From NCBI GenBank assembly GCA_019634245.1, contig JAHQVR010000071.1, positions 1-49,678 on the forward strand: 49,678 nucleotides of DNA, in the 5' to 3' direction. The stretch comes from Gammaproteobacteria bacterium (GTDB lineage: Bacteria > Pseudomonadota > Gammaproteobacteria > Granulosicoccales > Granulosicoccaceae). The position numbers were made by a program, and so were the translations under genes. This document shows positions 1-8,560 of this stretch, in pieces. The notes beneath the pieces were generated by a model that searched no databases, was not told the DNA's origin, and saw only the letters and a list, made by a program, of their open reading frames with translations. Position 1 is the first letter of the stretch. Each line of letters begins with the position of its first letter.

Positions 1-363
1 AGGGTATGGCTGTTCGCCATTTAAAGTGGTACGCGAGCTGGGTTTAGAACGTCGTGAGACAGTTCGGTCCCTATCTGCCGTGGGCGTTTGAGAATTGAGG
101 GAAGCTGCTCCTAGTACGAGAGGACCGGAGTGGACGATCCCCTGGTGTTCCGGTTGTCACGCCAGTGGCATTGCCGGGTAGCTACGATCGGACAGGATAA
201 ACGCTGAAAGCATCTAAGCGTGAAGCCCCTCCCAAGATGAATTCTCACTAGAGCTTTAAGCTCTCTGAAGGGCCCTTGAAGACTACAAGGTTGATAGGCA
301 AGGTGTGGAAGCACAGTAATGTGTGAAGCTAACTTGTACTAATTGCCCGTGAGGCTTGACCAT
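1..363 (+). rRNA. rrl: 23S ribosomal RNA, 3' end (partial)
   Basis: The sequence is the last ~360 nt of a bacterial 23S rRNA; the 5' part lies before the window. The sarcin-ricin loop core AGTACGAGAGGA is at 113-124. The stretch after it, through the 'GCTGAAAGCATCTAAG' region near 203-218, follows the domain VI pattern I know from E. coli. The mature 3' end is placed by analogy with E. coli (GAGGCTTAACCTT) at about 363, here GAGGCTTGACCAT. The exact end is uncertain by a few bases. Confidence 0.97.
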
Positions 364-515
364 ATAACACCCAAGCAGTTGCTTGAGCGCGTTATATGAC
401 AGCGCATCTATTTAACAATTGCAGTACTTAGAGGTTTGACTCTCCAGTTTTGGCTTTGAGCGCGCATCGCGTAGATGCGTTAAGAAAAACAATAATGCTC
501 AGGGCTTTACCAGTT
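364..515 (+). other. 23S-5S intergenic spacer
   Basis: A spacer of about 150 nt separates the 23S 3' end from 5S. No tRNA cloverleaf was seen in it. It contains short inverted stretches such as GCGCATC...GATGCG around 463-479 that could be part of rRNA processing stems. This is the usual arrangement in proteobacterial rrn operons. Confidence 0.7.
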
Positions 516-634
516 CTCCCGGCGGCCACAGCGTTTGGGTACCACCCGATCCCATCTCGAACTCGGAAGTGAAACCATTCAGCGCCGATGATAGTGTGGG
601 GCCTCCCCATGTGAAAGTAGGTCACCGCCGGGTT
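516..634 (+). rRNA. rrf: 5S ribosomal RNA
   Basis: A complete 5S rRNA. The terminal helix is formed by CCCGGCGG at 518-525 pairing with CCGCCGGG at 625-632. Between them are the conserved 5S segments ACCCGATCCCATCTCGAAC and GAAGTGAAACC. Length is about 117-119 nt, which is normal. It follows the 23S rRNA and precedes a strong terminator, so it is the last gene of the rrn operon. Confidence 0.97.
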
Positions 635-646
635 TTAATTGAAGTG

Positions 647-678
647 AAAAGGGTCGCCATTGGCGACCCTTTTTTTTT
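647..678 (+). terminator. rrn operon intrinsic terminator
   Basis: A perfect 9-bp stem, GGGTCGCCA (651-659) and TGGCGACCC (661-669), is followed by a run of nine T residues (670-678). It sits 15-45 nt after 5S rRNA, as expected for the factor-independent terminator of the rRNA operon. Confidence 0.93.
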
Positions 679-862
679 GCGCTACCTATCACCCGATTCT
701 GTCCTGTTGATCACAAATATCTATTAATAAAGACGATTTCATGTGTGTTCATACAAGTAGTTTGGGTGTACTGTGGTGGTAAGCAGTTAAGATACATTTA
801 ACAACCATTCTTGTATATATGTGAATTGAAACACAACAAACCCAATATAAGGACTCTCAAAA

Positions 863-2035
863 ATGAGTACCACCAAACAAGGTTGTAGTCGTTTTGATGC
901 TCGCCAAAAGCGAGTTGGAATTGTGGTAAGTAGCTACAGCTCGGGTTTTTATGGAACGCTGCTCGATCACGCAGTGCGGCAGCTGGAGAGCTATGGCTAT
1001 TCAGTGATTAGCAAATCTACCAAGGTGTCCAGTACGCCAGGCAAAACTGGCGCCTATGATCAACTGGAATACGATGCCTGGAAGTCTTTGCTTCAAACCA
1101 ATTGTGATGGGTTGATTCTTCATGCCAAATTGCTGTCGGATGAACAATTAGCGGACATGATTCAACGTGGTCCAAAAACGGTTTTGATAAATCGATTTCT
1201 TGAGGACTACCCCTATCAAAGTGTTCCCGTAAACAATGGCGATGGTGCTCGCTTGGCCGCTGCTCACTTGGTTGAAATGGGGCATACCCGAGTGGCCATG
1301 ATCACCGGTCCAAAAAAGTATTCCGATGTTGTGGAACGTTCGCGAGGTTTCTTATCCGAACTCGCCAAATGGAATTTGTCAGTTCCGGAGGACCTAATCG
1401 AAGTCGGTAACTACACCTTTGAAGGTGGCGCTCAAGCGTTTCGTCGCCTGCTACAAACTGATCGACCGTTCAGTGTTGTATTTGCTCAAAATGACCGAAT
1501 GGCCGCGGGAGTAGTGCACATCTGTCAGGCCGAAGGCATTTCGGTGCCTGATGAAATTTCTGTTATTGGGTACGACGGCTCTTTTTTTGGCGGTTTGACT
1601 CAGCCAAAACTTACTACGGTTAAATACCCGATTGATAAGGCAGGCACGTGCGCCGCGAAAATACTGCACGGCCTTCTGGAAAATCATACTCCAGCCTCCG
1701 TACCTGATTGCTCAAAGGAACATTTGAAACCAACGTTGGTGGTGAGAGATTCGGTTCATAATAAGTGTGCTCGGCAGGAAAAATCAACGGACTTACCACT
1801 TCTAACACAACGTGAATATGAATGTCTGCAGAACATTTCTATAGGAAACACATCGAGTGAAGTAGCAGGATTTCTGCATATCGCAGAGGATACCGTGAAT
1901 TTTCACCTGCGGAATGTTATCCACAAATTGCAGGCGCGAAACCGCACGCATGCAGTAACGATTGCTTTATCTAGAGGCTATTTGCGATCACCCTTCGACC
2001 AAAAAAGTAGTGATATCGAAATGAACTTGGCTTGA
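863..2035 (+). CDS. LacI/PBP1-type sensor with C-terminal LuxR-type HTH regulator
   Basis: A 390-aa transcription regulator with an unusual architecture. Residues ~15-300 form the periplasmic-binding-protein-like effector domain of the LacI/GalR family. Visible marks are 'RVGIVVSSYSSGFY', the 'FAQNDRMAAGV' ligand-site segment, 'ISVIGYDGS' and the typical terminal 'PTLVVRDS'. The usual N-terminal LacI helix-turn-helix is absent. Instead residues ~313-375 form a LuxR/FixJ-type HTH ('LTQREYECLQNISIG...VNFHLRNVIHKLQARNRTHAV'). An AAGGA ribosome site at 849-853 lies 9 nt before the ATG. The effector domain probably binds a sugar or similar small molecule and the C-terminal HTH binds DNA. The target is unknown; no sugar operon is adjacent. 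The family assignment of each half is firm, the function is inference. Confidence 0.85.
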   Translation: MSTTKQGCSRFDARQKRVGIVVSSYSSGFYGTLLDHAVRQLESYGYSVISKSTKVSSTPGKTGAYDQLEYDAWKSLLQTNCDGLILHAKLLSDEQLADMIQRGPKTVLINRFLEDYPYQSVPVNNGDGARLAAAHLVEMGHTRVAMITGPKKYSDVVERSRGFLSELAKWNLSVPEDLIEVGNYTFEGGAQAFRRLLQTDRPFSVVFAQNDRMAAGVVHICQAEGISVPDEISVIGYDGSFFGGLTQPKLTTVKYPIDKAGTCAAKILHGLLENHTPASVPDCSKEHLKPTLVVRDSVHNKCARQEKSTDLPLLTQREYECLQNISIGNTSSEVAGFLHIAEDTVNFHLRNVIHKLQARNRTHAVTIALSRGYLRSPFDQKSSDIEMNLA

Positions 2036-2386
2036 TAGACAATCTATTCAAGTAAGTAAAAAAAGCGAAAAGTAGTTACCAAAGCAAACTAATTATTTGC
2101 TTACGGCTACCTACTAAATTTAGTAGCTAGATCAATGGCATTGTCGATGCCACACTTAATGCTGAGTAAACGCCTAATTTATTTAGGTTGTGAAATATGG
2201 ACATTAAGTATTTTCTCAAATAGTTAGCGCTTACTTGTACAAATATTTTATCTTGAATTATTAATACAGATCGAATGAACTAACTCCTACCAACATCGTA
2301 CAAATCCGTTAATCGTAATTTCGTTACTTAGACAACTGAGTAGGCTCTCAAGTTGTAAGAACACTATTGGCTTGTAAGCACTGACT
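2036..2386. other. AT-rich intergenic region with inverted repeats
   Basis: About 350 bp without a gene. It holds AAGCAAA (2082-2088) and TTTGCTT (2096-2102) as a 7-bp hairpin with a 7-nt loop but no T-run. It also holds a perfect 16-bp palindrome CTACTAAATTTAGTAG at 2111-2126 and a CCTAA...TTAGG inverted repeat at about 2172-2186. The upstream gene must end here and the PAS-GGDEF-EAL gene must be promoted from here, but I could not fix a promoter. Confidence 0.6.
2111..2126. promoter_or_regulatory. 16-bp perfect palindrome, possible operator
   Basis: CTACTAAATTTAGTAG reads the same on both strands. It lies about 75 bp after the LacI/LuxR-hybrid gene and about 260 bp before the PAS-GGDEF-EAL gene. 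A dimeric regulator site is the simplest reading; the binding protein is unknown. Confidence 0.4.
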
Positions 2387-4069
2387 ATGAATCGAGACAT
2401 ATCTAAAGAATTTTCAATCCTCATGGAGAATAGCCCGCTTGGGGTGTTCTTATCAGATACGCAGAATAGGTTTCTTTATGTAAATTCTAATTTTCGAAAA
2501 ATGTTTGGATATTCGCAAGACGAGATTACATCCATGAGTCTCGAAAAACTTATTCACCCTGAAAGTTTAGAGGCCAGCACTAAAGCCTTTGAAAAAGTGT
2601 ATAGCGGTGATGGTCCAGTGACTTTAGAAGAACAATATATTCATAAAAATGGCGAAATTGTAGAAGGTATTACCCGAATCGCTGCAGTGTTCGATGAATC
2701 TGGCAACCCTATGTATCAGTGCGCCAATATTGAAGATGTTTCTCAAAAGAAGTACGCCTCGGAAAAGCTTGCCTATAAAACGTCCCATGACGAGCTGACA
2801 GGACTACTAAACCGGCGAGAATTTGAGCATAGAGTAGAGCACTCCATTAGGGTCTCGCATAGCGATAATCACGAGCATGTACTGTGTCTTCTTGATATAG
2901 ATCAATTTAAAGTTATTAACGACGTGTGTGGGCATGAGGCCGGAGATGAACTGTTGCGGCATCTTGGAACACTTTTAAGTTCATCGATCCGAAAAGGAGA
3001 TGTGCTTGCTAGGTTGAATGGAGATGAGTTTGGACTGCTGCTGGAATATTGTTCTATTGAGAATGGAGTTCTAATTGTCGAAAAACTTCAAAAAGCGGTT
3101 ATGGCCTTTCAGTTTGTCTGGGAAGGAGTGCCTCATCGAGTGAGTATGAGCATGGGCCTGGTGAGGGTGTCAAATACAACCGAAAAGCTCTCAACGGTGT
3201 TGAGTGATGTAGATGGGGCATGTTTGATGGCGAAAGAGCAGGGACGTAACGGTATTCATGTCTACAAAGAAGATGATGCAAACCAAAGTCGACACAGGGG
3301 TCAAATGCATTGGGTTAGTACTATCACCAAAGCACTCTTTGAACAAAGAATGTGCCTTTATGCTCAATCAATAGTTTCTACGACACCAGATGAGAAGCTC
3401 AGTTATGAATTGCTGATCAGAATGATAGATGAGAACGGCGATATGGTAATGCCAGGGATGTTTTTACCAGCTGCTGAAAAGTATCTTATGATGGTCGAAA
3501 TTGATAAATGGGTTTTAACTCACTCATTGCTTCTGCTTAAAAAAAACGCCGAGCGATTAGCTAATATTGATTTTCTTTCGATCAATTTATCCGGTATGTC
3601 GTTAGCCGATTCAGATTTTCTATCATTCTGTATTGTGGAGATTGGGAAAAGCGCTATCGACGCGCGTATGATTTGTTTTGAAATCACCGAAACTGTTGCT
3701 ATTTCGAATCTCAATCAGGCGATTGAGTTTATAACAAAAATTAGAGAGCTAGGTTGTCGTTTCGCATTGGATGATTTTGGGAATGGTTTGTCTTCTTTTG
3801 GATATCTGAAAAATCTACCTGTTGATATATTGAAAATTGATGGGATGTTTGTAAAGAATATTTCGCAGAGCCAGGTTGATAAAGCTCTCGTTCGGTCGAT
3901 CAATGAAGTGGGTCATGTAATGGGACTAAAAACCGTTGCCGAGTTTGTAGAGAATGCAGAATCTATAGAAATATTAAAACAGATCGGGGTGGATTATCTT
4001 CAAGGGTACGGAATTGGAAAGCCAGAGCCAATATCGGAGATATTTGGAGACATGGTGGTCAACGGCTGA
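2387..4069 (+). CDS. PAS-GGDEF-EAL cyclic-di-GMP turnover protein
   Basis: A 560-aa soluble signalling protein with no membrane segments. Residues ~5-125 are a PAS domain ('SPLGVFLSDTQNRFLYVN...MFGY'). Residues ~130-290 are a GGDEF domain with the entry motif 'HDELTGLLNR' and the signature at 211-215 reading NGDEF instead of GGDEF. Residues ~310-555 are an EAL domain in which EAL reads ELL ('SYELLIRM'). The metal and catalytic region is well kept: 'FEITETVA', 'LDDFGNG', 'ILKIDGMF', 'TVAEFVE' and 'LQGYGI'. The phosphodiesterase half therefore looks active. The cyclase half keeps D and E of the signature and may be active. No neighbour shows which process it controls. Confidence 0.93.
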   Translation: MNRDISKEFSILMENSPLGVFLSDTQNRFLYVNSNFRKMFGYSQDEITSMSLEKLIHPESLEASTKAFEKVYSGDGPVTLEEQYIHKNGEIVEGITRIAAVFDESGNPMYQCANIEDVSQKKYASEKLAYKTSHDELTGLLNRREFEHRVEHSIRVSHSDNHEHVLCLLDIDQFKVINDVCGHEAGDELLRHLGTLLSSSIRKGDVLARLNGDEFGLLLEYCSIENGVLIVEKLQKAVMAFQFVWEGVPHRVSMSMGLVRVSNTTEKLSTVLSDVDGACLMAKEQGRNGIHVYKEDDANQSRHRGQMHWVSTITKALFEQRMCLYAQSIVSTTPDEKLSYELLIRMIDENGDMVMPGMFLPAAEKYLMMVEIDKWVLTHSLLLLKKNAERLANIDFLSINLSGMSLADSDFLSFCIVEIGKSAIDARMICFEITETVAISNLNQAIEFITKIRELGCRFALDDFGNGLSSFGYLKNLPVDILKIDGMFVKNISQSQVDKALVRSINEVGHVMGLKTVAEFVENAESIEILKQIGVDYLQGYGIGKPEPISEIFGDMVVNG

Positions 4070-4545
4070 TCGGGCCATTTCGTTTTATCTAATTCCTACA
4101 CCTCCCTCCTGGGAGGTGGCCTACCAACGCTGATCTTGTGGTCGTTAGCTTGTGGTAGCTAGCTCTGAGCGCTGCGTATGCTCAGGTCCACAATAATTGT
4201 CAAGCCAGCAGAGTGGCCTGACGCAATTGAATTCAACCGCCCATAGGCTTAAATGCGTTCCTAGTGATAGCCTGATTTTGGACTGCGAACACCATTTAGC
4301 TGAATGGGAGGTTATCAGTCTGAATAGCGCTTTTAAAACCAAAACGTATCATTGTTCACTGTGGTGGTGCGCTTGTATCTTATTACTACTAGCCTTTTAA
4401 GCTACGCTCACGTAGGCTTCAAATTAGTGCGTCTCATGTTGAAAAATGTCCTATGGCAATTTATACCACATGCTCACTCAGGCAGATTGTGCTCATATAG
4501 CTTCAGCTTTTACTCATTATTAAACAATTTAGAATTGGTTCAAAT
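4070..4545. other. Intergenic region, 476 bp, hairpin only
   Basis: No convincing gene. A perfect 8-bp stem CACCTCCC (4099-4106) / GGGAGGTG (4111-4118) with a TCCT loop lies 30 nt after the stop of the PAS-GGDEF-EAL gene. It lacks a T-run, so it could be an mRNA 3' end stabiliser rather than a classic terminator. A 67-codon open frame at 4197-4400 has no ribosome site and no recognisable family. Confidence 0.5.
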
Positions 4546-5250
4546 ATGAATATCTCAAATAAAAAAGCAATAGTGTTCGGCGGAACATCTGGAATAGGGC
4601 TCGCCACAACTCGACAATTGTGTGACTTGGGTGCGACGGTGGTGGCAATAAGCCGGGACCCATCAAAAGCCACCGACTTACCCAAAGGTGTCACGGTAAA
4701 AGCTTGTGATGTTCGGGACGAAAATGCCGTAGCTGAACTTCTTAAGGAATTGGCACCTTTTGACATATTGGTCAGTGCTGCTACCGGCGGTAGTCGAGCT
4801 ATTGGCAAGTTTGCCTCAATGGAAATGGATGGTTACAAAAGTTCATTTGATAAACTCTGGGGTTATGCCAATGTCGTCAGGCATGGTATCGAACACTTAC
4901 CTGACCATGGAGCTATTGTTCTGGTATCGGGTTCCCCGGCTCGGCGTTGTGGACCTGGGCAGGTGGCACTGTCATCCGTTGGTGGTGCTGTAGAGGCGCT
5001 GTCTCGTGCGGTAGCAAAAGAGATTCATCCCAAAAGAATTAATGTCATGTCCCCCGGGCTTATTGACACGCCAATGGTGCCATTGGAAGGTGCAGAGCGG
5101 GAGGCGCATTATGAACGTCTTACCAAGAATAATCTAATCGCAAGACCTGGAACTGCCGATGAATGCGCGGCTGGCATCGTGTTTTTACTTCAAAACGATT
5201 TCGTCACTGGCACTACATTGGATGTCGATGGCGGCATTCTGCTGTCGTAG
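4546..5250 (+). CDS. Atypical short-chain dehydrogenase/reductase lacking Tyr-Lys
   Basis: A 234-aa Rossmann-fold protein of the SDR superfamily. The nucleotide-binding glycine motif is present near the N-terminus ('VFGGTSGIGLATT'), as are the classical 'VSGSPA' strand and the 'NVMSPGLIDTPM' segment. The C-terminal 'GTTLDVDGGILLS' is typical. The catalytic YxxxK is absent: the aligned stretch reads 'VALSSVGGAVEAL', with Leu and Gly where Tyr and Lys should be. A group of SDRs without these residues is known (Lin1944-like), with no defined activity. It lies about 150 bp before a ureohydrolase gene on the same strand and may be co-transcribed with it. Fold assignment is firm, reaction unknown. 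I see no clear ribosome site. Confidence 0.85.
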   Translation: MNISNKKAIVFGGTSGIGLATTRQLCDLGATVVAISRDPSKATDLPKGVTVKACDVRDENAVAELLKELAPFDILVSAATGGSRAIGKFASMEMDGYKSSFDKLWGYANVVRHGIEHLPDHGAIVLVSGSPARRCGPGQVALSSVGGAVEALSRAVAKEIHPKRINVMSPGLIDTPMVPLEGAEREAHYERLTKNNLIARPGTADECAAGIVFLLQNDFVTGTTLDVDGGILLS

Positions 5251-5398
5251 AAAGCCAGTATATGCTGTTCACTCGCTGCCTGTGAATAAGGGTTTGCTTG
5301 AGACCTAACCTAGCATTGTCTCTGTTGGTGTTAGCTCGATGTTTGAAAGAACATGTGAACGAGCCAAGTTCAAATCTGATAGCAAAGGAACAAACAAC

Positions 5399-6358
5399 GT
5401 GACGACTTCAAGTAGTGATGTTACCGATGATCCGATGGCTCGACCGCGATATGTGGGTATTCCAACTTTTTTTAGGGCGCCTCACCGGGAATCATTGGAA
5501 GATGTGGACATCGGAATTATTGGTGTTCCTTTTGATGGTGGAGTAACCAGTCGGCCTGGTTCGCGTCATGGTCCTCGTGAGGTTCGAAATGCGTCTTCGA
5601 TGGTCAGGCTGAAAAATCAAGCCACTGGAGTCGCACCTCATGAGTTATGTCGGGTGGCCGACGTCGGAGATGCATGGGTGCCATCACCCTTCGAACTCGT
5701 GGGAAGTCATAGCAGTATCCAACAGGCATTCTCGAAGCTCCATGACAAGCGTATTCTTCCGTTGGCTGTGGGCGGTGATCATTCTGTTAGTTTGCCGATA
5801 CTAAGAGCAATAGCCAGTGATCGCCCTGTGGGTATGGTTCACATTGATGCGCACTGCGATACTGGGGATAACTATATGGGATCACGTTTCCATCATGGCG
5901 CTCCGTTCAGTCGAGCGGTAGAAGAAGGTTTGCTCGATCCAAAACGGACGATACAAATTGGTATTCGTGGCACTATCAATGATATGGATTTATGGAAGTT
6001 CAGCCACGACAGCGGTATGCGCGTGGTCTACATGGATGAGTTCTATGCACTTGGAGTAGAGAAGATCATCCAAGAAATCAAAACTACCGTGGGAGAGGGT
6101 CCTGTTTATATAAGTTTCGATATTGATAGTCTTGATCCGGCTTTCGCACCCGGTACTGGTACTCCAGAGATTGGCGGGTTGAGCACGCTAGAGGCACAGC
6201 TTCTCATACGGGGTTGTCAGGGTTTGAGTATTGTTGGCGCTGATCTAGTCGAAGTCTCTCCACTCTACGATGCGTCTGGCAACACAGCTTTAGCGGGGGC
6301 TAATCTATTGTTTGAGTTGCTCTGTGTGGCAAGCATCGCTCGTGTGGCTGGTGCGTGA
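5399..6358 (+). CDS. Guanidinobutyrase/agmatinase-type ureohydrolase
   Basis: A binuclear-Mn ureohydrolase that splits a guanidino compound into urea and an amine. The GTG at 5399 is preferred because AGGA (5386-5389) lies 9 nt upstream and it gives 319 aa, the family length. An ATG at 5339 in the same frame has no ribosome site. All six metal ligands are visible: His128 (GGDHS), Asp150/His152/Asp154 (HIDAHCD), Asp241/Asp243 (SFDIDSLDP). The guanidinium-binding Glu lies in 'GADLVEVSP'. Segments 'APGTGTPEIGGL' and 'GNTALAGANLLFELLC' closely resemble Pseudomonas guanidinobutyrase. 4-guanidinobutyrate, 3-guanidinopropionate, agmatine or free guanidine are all possible substrates. Neighbouring transporter and guanidine-modifying hydrolase genes support guanidino catabolism. 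Confidence 0.88.
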   Translation: MTTSSSDVTDDPMARPRYVGIPTFFRAPHRESLEDVDIGIIGVPFDGGVTSRPGSRHGPREVRNASSMVRLKNQATGVAPHELCRVADVGDAWVPSPFELVGSHSSIQQAFSKLHDKRILPLAVGGDHSVSLPILRAIASDRPVGMVHIDAHCDTGDNYMGSRFHHGAPFSRAVEEGLLDPKRTIQIGIRGTINDMDLWKFSHDSGMRVVYMDEFYALGVEKIIQEIKTTVGEGPVYISFDIDSLDPAFAPGTGTPEIGGLSTLEAQLLIRGCQGLSIVGADLVEVSPLYDASGNTALAGANLLFELLCVASIARVAGA

Positions 6359-6508
6359 AATATGCCTATCTCTAGTACGATTTGACTTTCGTTAGTACGA
6401 AACTCATTCTGATAAACCGCTTTTGGCTTTAACTCATTTAATCATCAAAAAAATCTAAAACTACTCTTGTTGGTTTATCAATTGATCATCGCGCGAGGTG
6501 GTAGATTC

Positions 6509-7399
6509 TCAAACCTTTTCTCGGTGTAGGGCCTGGCAGAGGCAATGCACACCACCGCCGCCTAAAGTAAACATAGACATATCGGGGTCGTAGACGGTAA
6601 AGCCCAGCGCACGCATTTTTTCGTTGAGTTCAGTTGCACCCTGCATCGACAACACCTTTTCGTTTCCGAGCGCAACTAAATTTACACCCAGATTTTTGGC
6701 CTCTCTGTAAGGTACATCTACAAAGTCGAACCCCCAAGAGCGTAACTGGTCAACCACCCAAGGCTCCAGAGCATCCAAACAAGCGACCAGTAGTTTTTCT
6801 GCCAACGGGACAACCAGTCCGTCCATGTGGACAAATTCCCGACTAATTGGGGCAGTTACTGCTTCCCATCCCTCGGCGCGCACAAAATCGGCCACTTGTT
6901 CTGATCCGGCTTGCTCTGAGCGCTCTCCACAATACCCAATGAGCACTTTGCCCGGCTCCAGGATGACAAAATCCCCGCCTTCAAAATGCCCGGCAGTGGC
7001 ATAGTTCCAAATTGGGATATCGTTATTTTGATAAAAGCGAATCGCCGTGACATAGTCAGCTCTTCGTACTTTGAGTTGCATATGACAAATCAAAGCACCC
7101 CAAGGGGTCATCGCAGAGCTGTCTCTTGCGAAAAAGTTTCTATGTAATATTGGATCAGAATCGAGATAGTGACAATTTATATTGTTGTCTTCATAAATCG
7201 AAACCATTGTTTGGTGTTGTGACATCGCTTTTTGCAAGTCAAACTTAACACCCGTTTTGTGCGCATTGGCCAACGTGCGTCCGATCAATGGCCCTGCCTC
7301 AACCCAGGCATAGAACTCTGGATGTCCGAGTAAAACGTCAGTTAAGGGTGCGTAGTCGTTATTTATGCCCCAGCGAGCAGCAGTAGATGTCGTTTTCAC
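6509..7399 (-). CDS. Guanidine-modifying hydrolase (amidinotransferase/DDAH-like)
   Basis: A 296-aa protein of the guanidino-group modifying superfamily, which includes arginine deiminase, dimethylarginine dimethylaminohydrolase and amidinotransferases. The catalytic set is visible. Cys286 lies in 'GGGGVHCLCQAL' near the C-terminus, His191 in 'FVHMDGLVVPL', and the acidic pair in 'HFEGGDF' (138-143). An 'ARDS' segment sits at ~91-94. Length fits the COG1834 group rather than the ~410-aa arginine deiminases. It is convergent with the ureohydrolase gene and divergent from the transporter binding protein, so the shared 175-bp region upstream could regulate both. Probable role: hydrolysing or deiminating an arginine-like compound. 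The substrate cannot be read from the sequence. Confidence 0.85.
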   Translation of the reverse strand: MKTTSTAARWGINNDYAPLTDVLLGHPEFYAWVEAGPLIGRTLANAHKTGVKFDLQKAMSQHQTMVSIYEDNNINCHYLDSDPILHRNFFARDSSAMTPWGALICHMQLKVRRADYVTAIRFYQNNDIPIWNYATAGHFEGGDFVILEPGKVLIGYCGERSEQAGSEQVADFVRAEGWEAVTAPISREFVHMDGLVVPLAEKLLVACLDALEPWVVDQLRSWGFDFVDVPYREAKNLGVNLVALGNEKVLSMQGATELNEKMRALGFTVYDPDMSMFTLGGGGVHCLCQALHREKV

Positions 7400-7495
7400 G
7401 ATAAATTCTCAAATATTACGAAAATTGACGAGTTTTGCCATTCAGCCCTGGTGAGCTCACCGCACTGAGCCTAGCATTATTGTTTGTCGAAAGGT

Positions 7496-7506
7496 ACGAT
7501 GATCGT
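7496..7506. promoter_or_regulatory. Inverted repeat between divergent guanidino-locus genes
   Basis: ACGAT-G-ATCGT is a perfect 5+1+5 inverted repeat in the 175-bp region between the divergent guanidine-modifying hydrolase and ABC binding-protein genes. A TTGACA hexamer lies at 7533-7538, but I find no good -10 at the right distance. An operator is possible; evidence is weak. Confidence 0.3.
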
Positions 7507-7573
7507 TAAGTGTGTCGATCAGTGGTGACGACTTGACAGACTGGACACAAACTCACACATACGAGAAAACTCT

Positions 7574-8533
7574 ATGCAAAAGAAAATAAAATTATCAGCA
7601 GTGGCGTTAACCTGCGCATTGTCTAGTTATGGAACTGTAGCTCAGGCTGCTGATGTGGTTATCGGTGTTCCCAATTGGCCATCAGTGCTTGCGACCGCGC
7701 ATGTTTTAAAAGTAGCTTTGGAAGAAAATCTGGGTTTGGAAGTTGAGCTGCAAAGCGCAACTAATCCTGTTGTCTTTGAAGCGATGGATACGGGTTCAAT
7801 GCATGTTCACCCAGAAGTGTGGTTGCCTAATCAGGCTAATCTGGAGGCTAAATTTGTAACGGAAAAAGGTACGGTTCGGCAAAACCCCAATGCCGTTAGT
7901 GGAGATCAGGCCATGTGTGTTACTAAGGGCACTGCCGAACGTACAGGTATTGTAAATCTGGCTGATTTGACAGATCCAGAAATGGCCAGAAATTTTGATA
8001 CAGACGGCGACGGTATGGGTGAAATTTGGATTGGTGGCTCCGGGTGGGCTTCAACAAATGTTGAGAAAATTCGAGCTAAATCCTATGGCTATGACGCTAC
8101 CATGAATCTAAAAGAAATGGACGAATCTCTTGCTCTTGCCGAAGTAGATAATGCAGTTGCCCAGGATAAAAACATCGTTTTCTTTTGCTATACCCCGCAT
8201 CATATGTTTGCTCTGCATGAGTTGGTTATTTTAAAAGAACCTGCGCATGATGAATCTAAGTGGACTGTTGTACAGCCTACTGATGATCCTGAGTGGCTAG
8301 AAAAATCAGATGCAGCTGTTGCTTGGAGCACCGCAAAACTGCACGTGCACTACGCCACTTCCTTGGAATCTGACCAACCCGAGGCTGCCGCCATGCTGTC
8401 AAAGGTGAAGTTGGATACCGATACGGTTTCTGCAATGACCTTCGCCCTGGTGGTCGAAAAGCAAGACCCTGCTGAATTTGCCGCGAAATGGGTAGCAGAA
8501 AATGCTGGTACTGTAGACAGTTGGTTGCAGTAA
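7574..8533 (+). CDS. Glycine-betaine-type ABC transporter binding protein
   Basis: A 319-aa periplasmic solute-binding protein of the ProX/OpuAC group. A Sec signal peptide is evident (MQKKIK, hydrophobic core, cleavage after 'AQA' near residue 26). The mature protein starts 'DVVIGVPNWPSV'. Trp residues in 'NWPS', 'EVWLPN' and 'GSGWAST' could form the aromatic box that ProX-type proteins use to hold quaternary ammonium or guanidinium groups. It is followed by a strong intrinsic terminator and then the ATPase and permease genes, so it is probably made in excess over the membrane parts. Flanking guanidino-hydrolysing enzymes suggest a guanidino compound or betaine as ligand. The transporter class is firm, the ligand is inference. 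Confidence 0.9.
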   Translation: MQKKIKLSAVALTCALSSYGTVAQAADVVIGVPNWPSVLATAHVLKVALEENLGLEVELQSATNPVVFEAMDTGSMHVHPEVWLPNQANLEAKFVTEKGTVRQNPNAVSGDQAMCVTKGTAERTGIVNLADLTDPEMARNFDTDGDGMGEIWIGGSGWASTNVEKIRAKSYGYDATMNLKEMDESLALAEVDNAVAQDKNIVFFCYTPHHMFALHELVILKEPAHDESKWTVVQPTDDPEWLEKSDAAVAWSTAKLHVHYATSLESDQPEAAAMLSKVKLDTDTVSAMTFALVVEKQDPAEFAAKWVAENAGTVDSWLQ

Positions 8534-8560
8534 GATTCTTAATTTAAAGTCGTAGGACAA

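Noticed and set aside
364..515. tRNA gene in the 23S-5S spacer
   Set aside because: No cloverleaf, T-arm (GGTTCGAATCC-like) sequence or CCA end was found.
4197..4400. 67-codon open frame in the gap before the SDR gene
   Set aside because: No ribosome site, no recognisable domain, overlaps other short frames; likely chance or gene debris.
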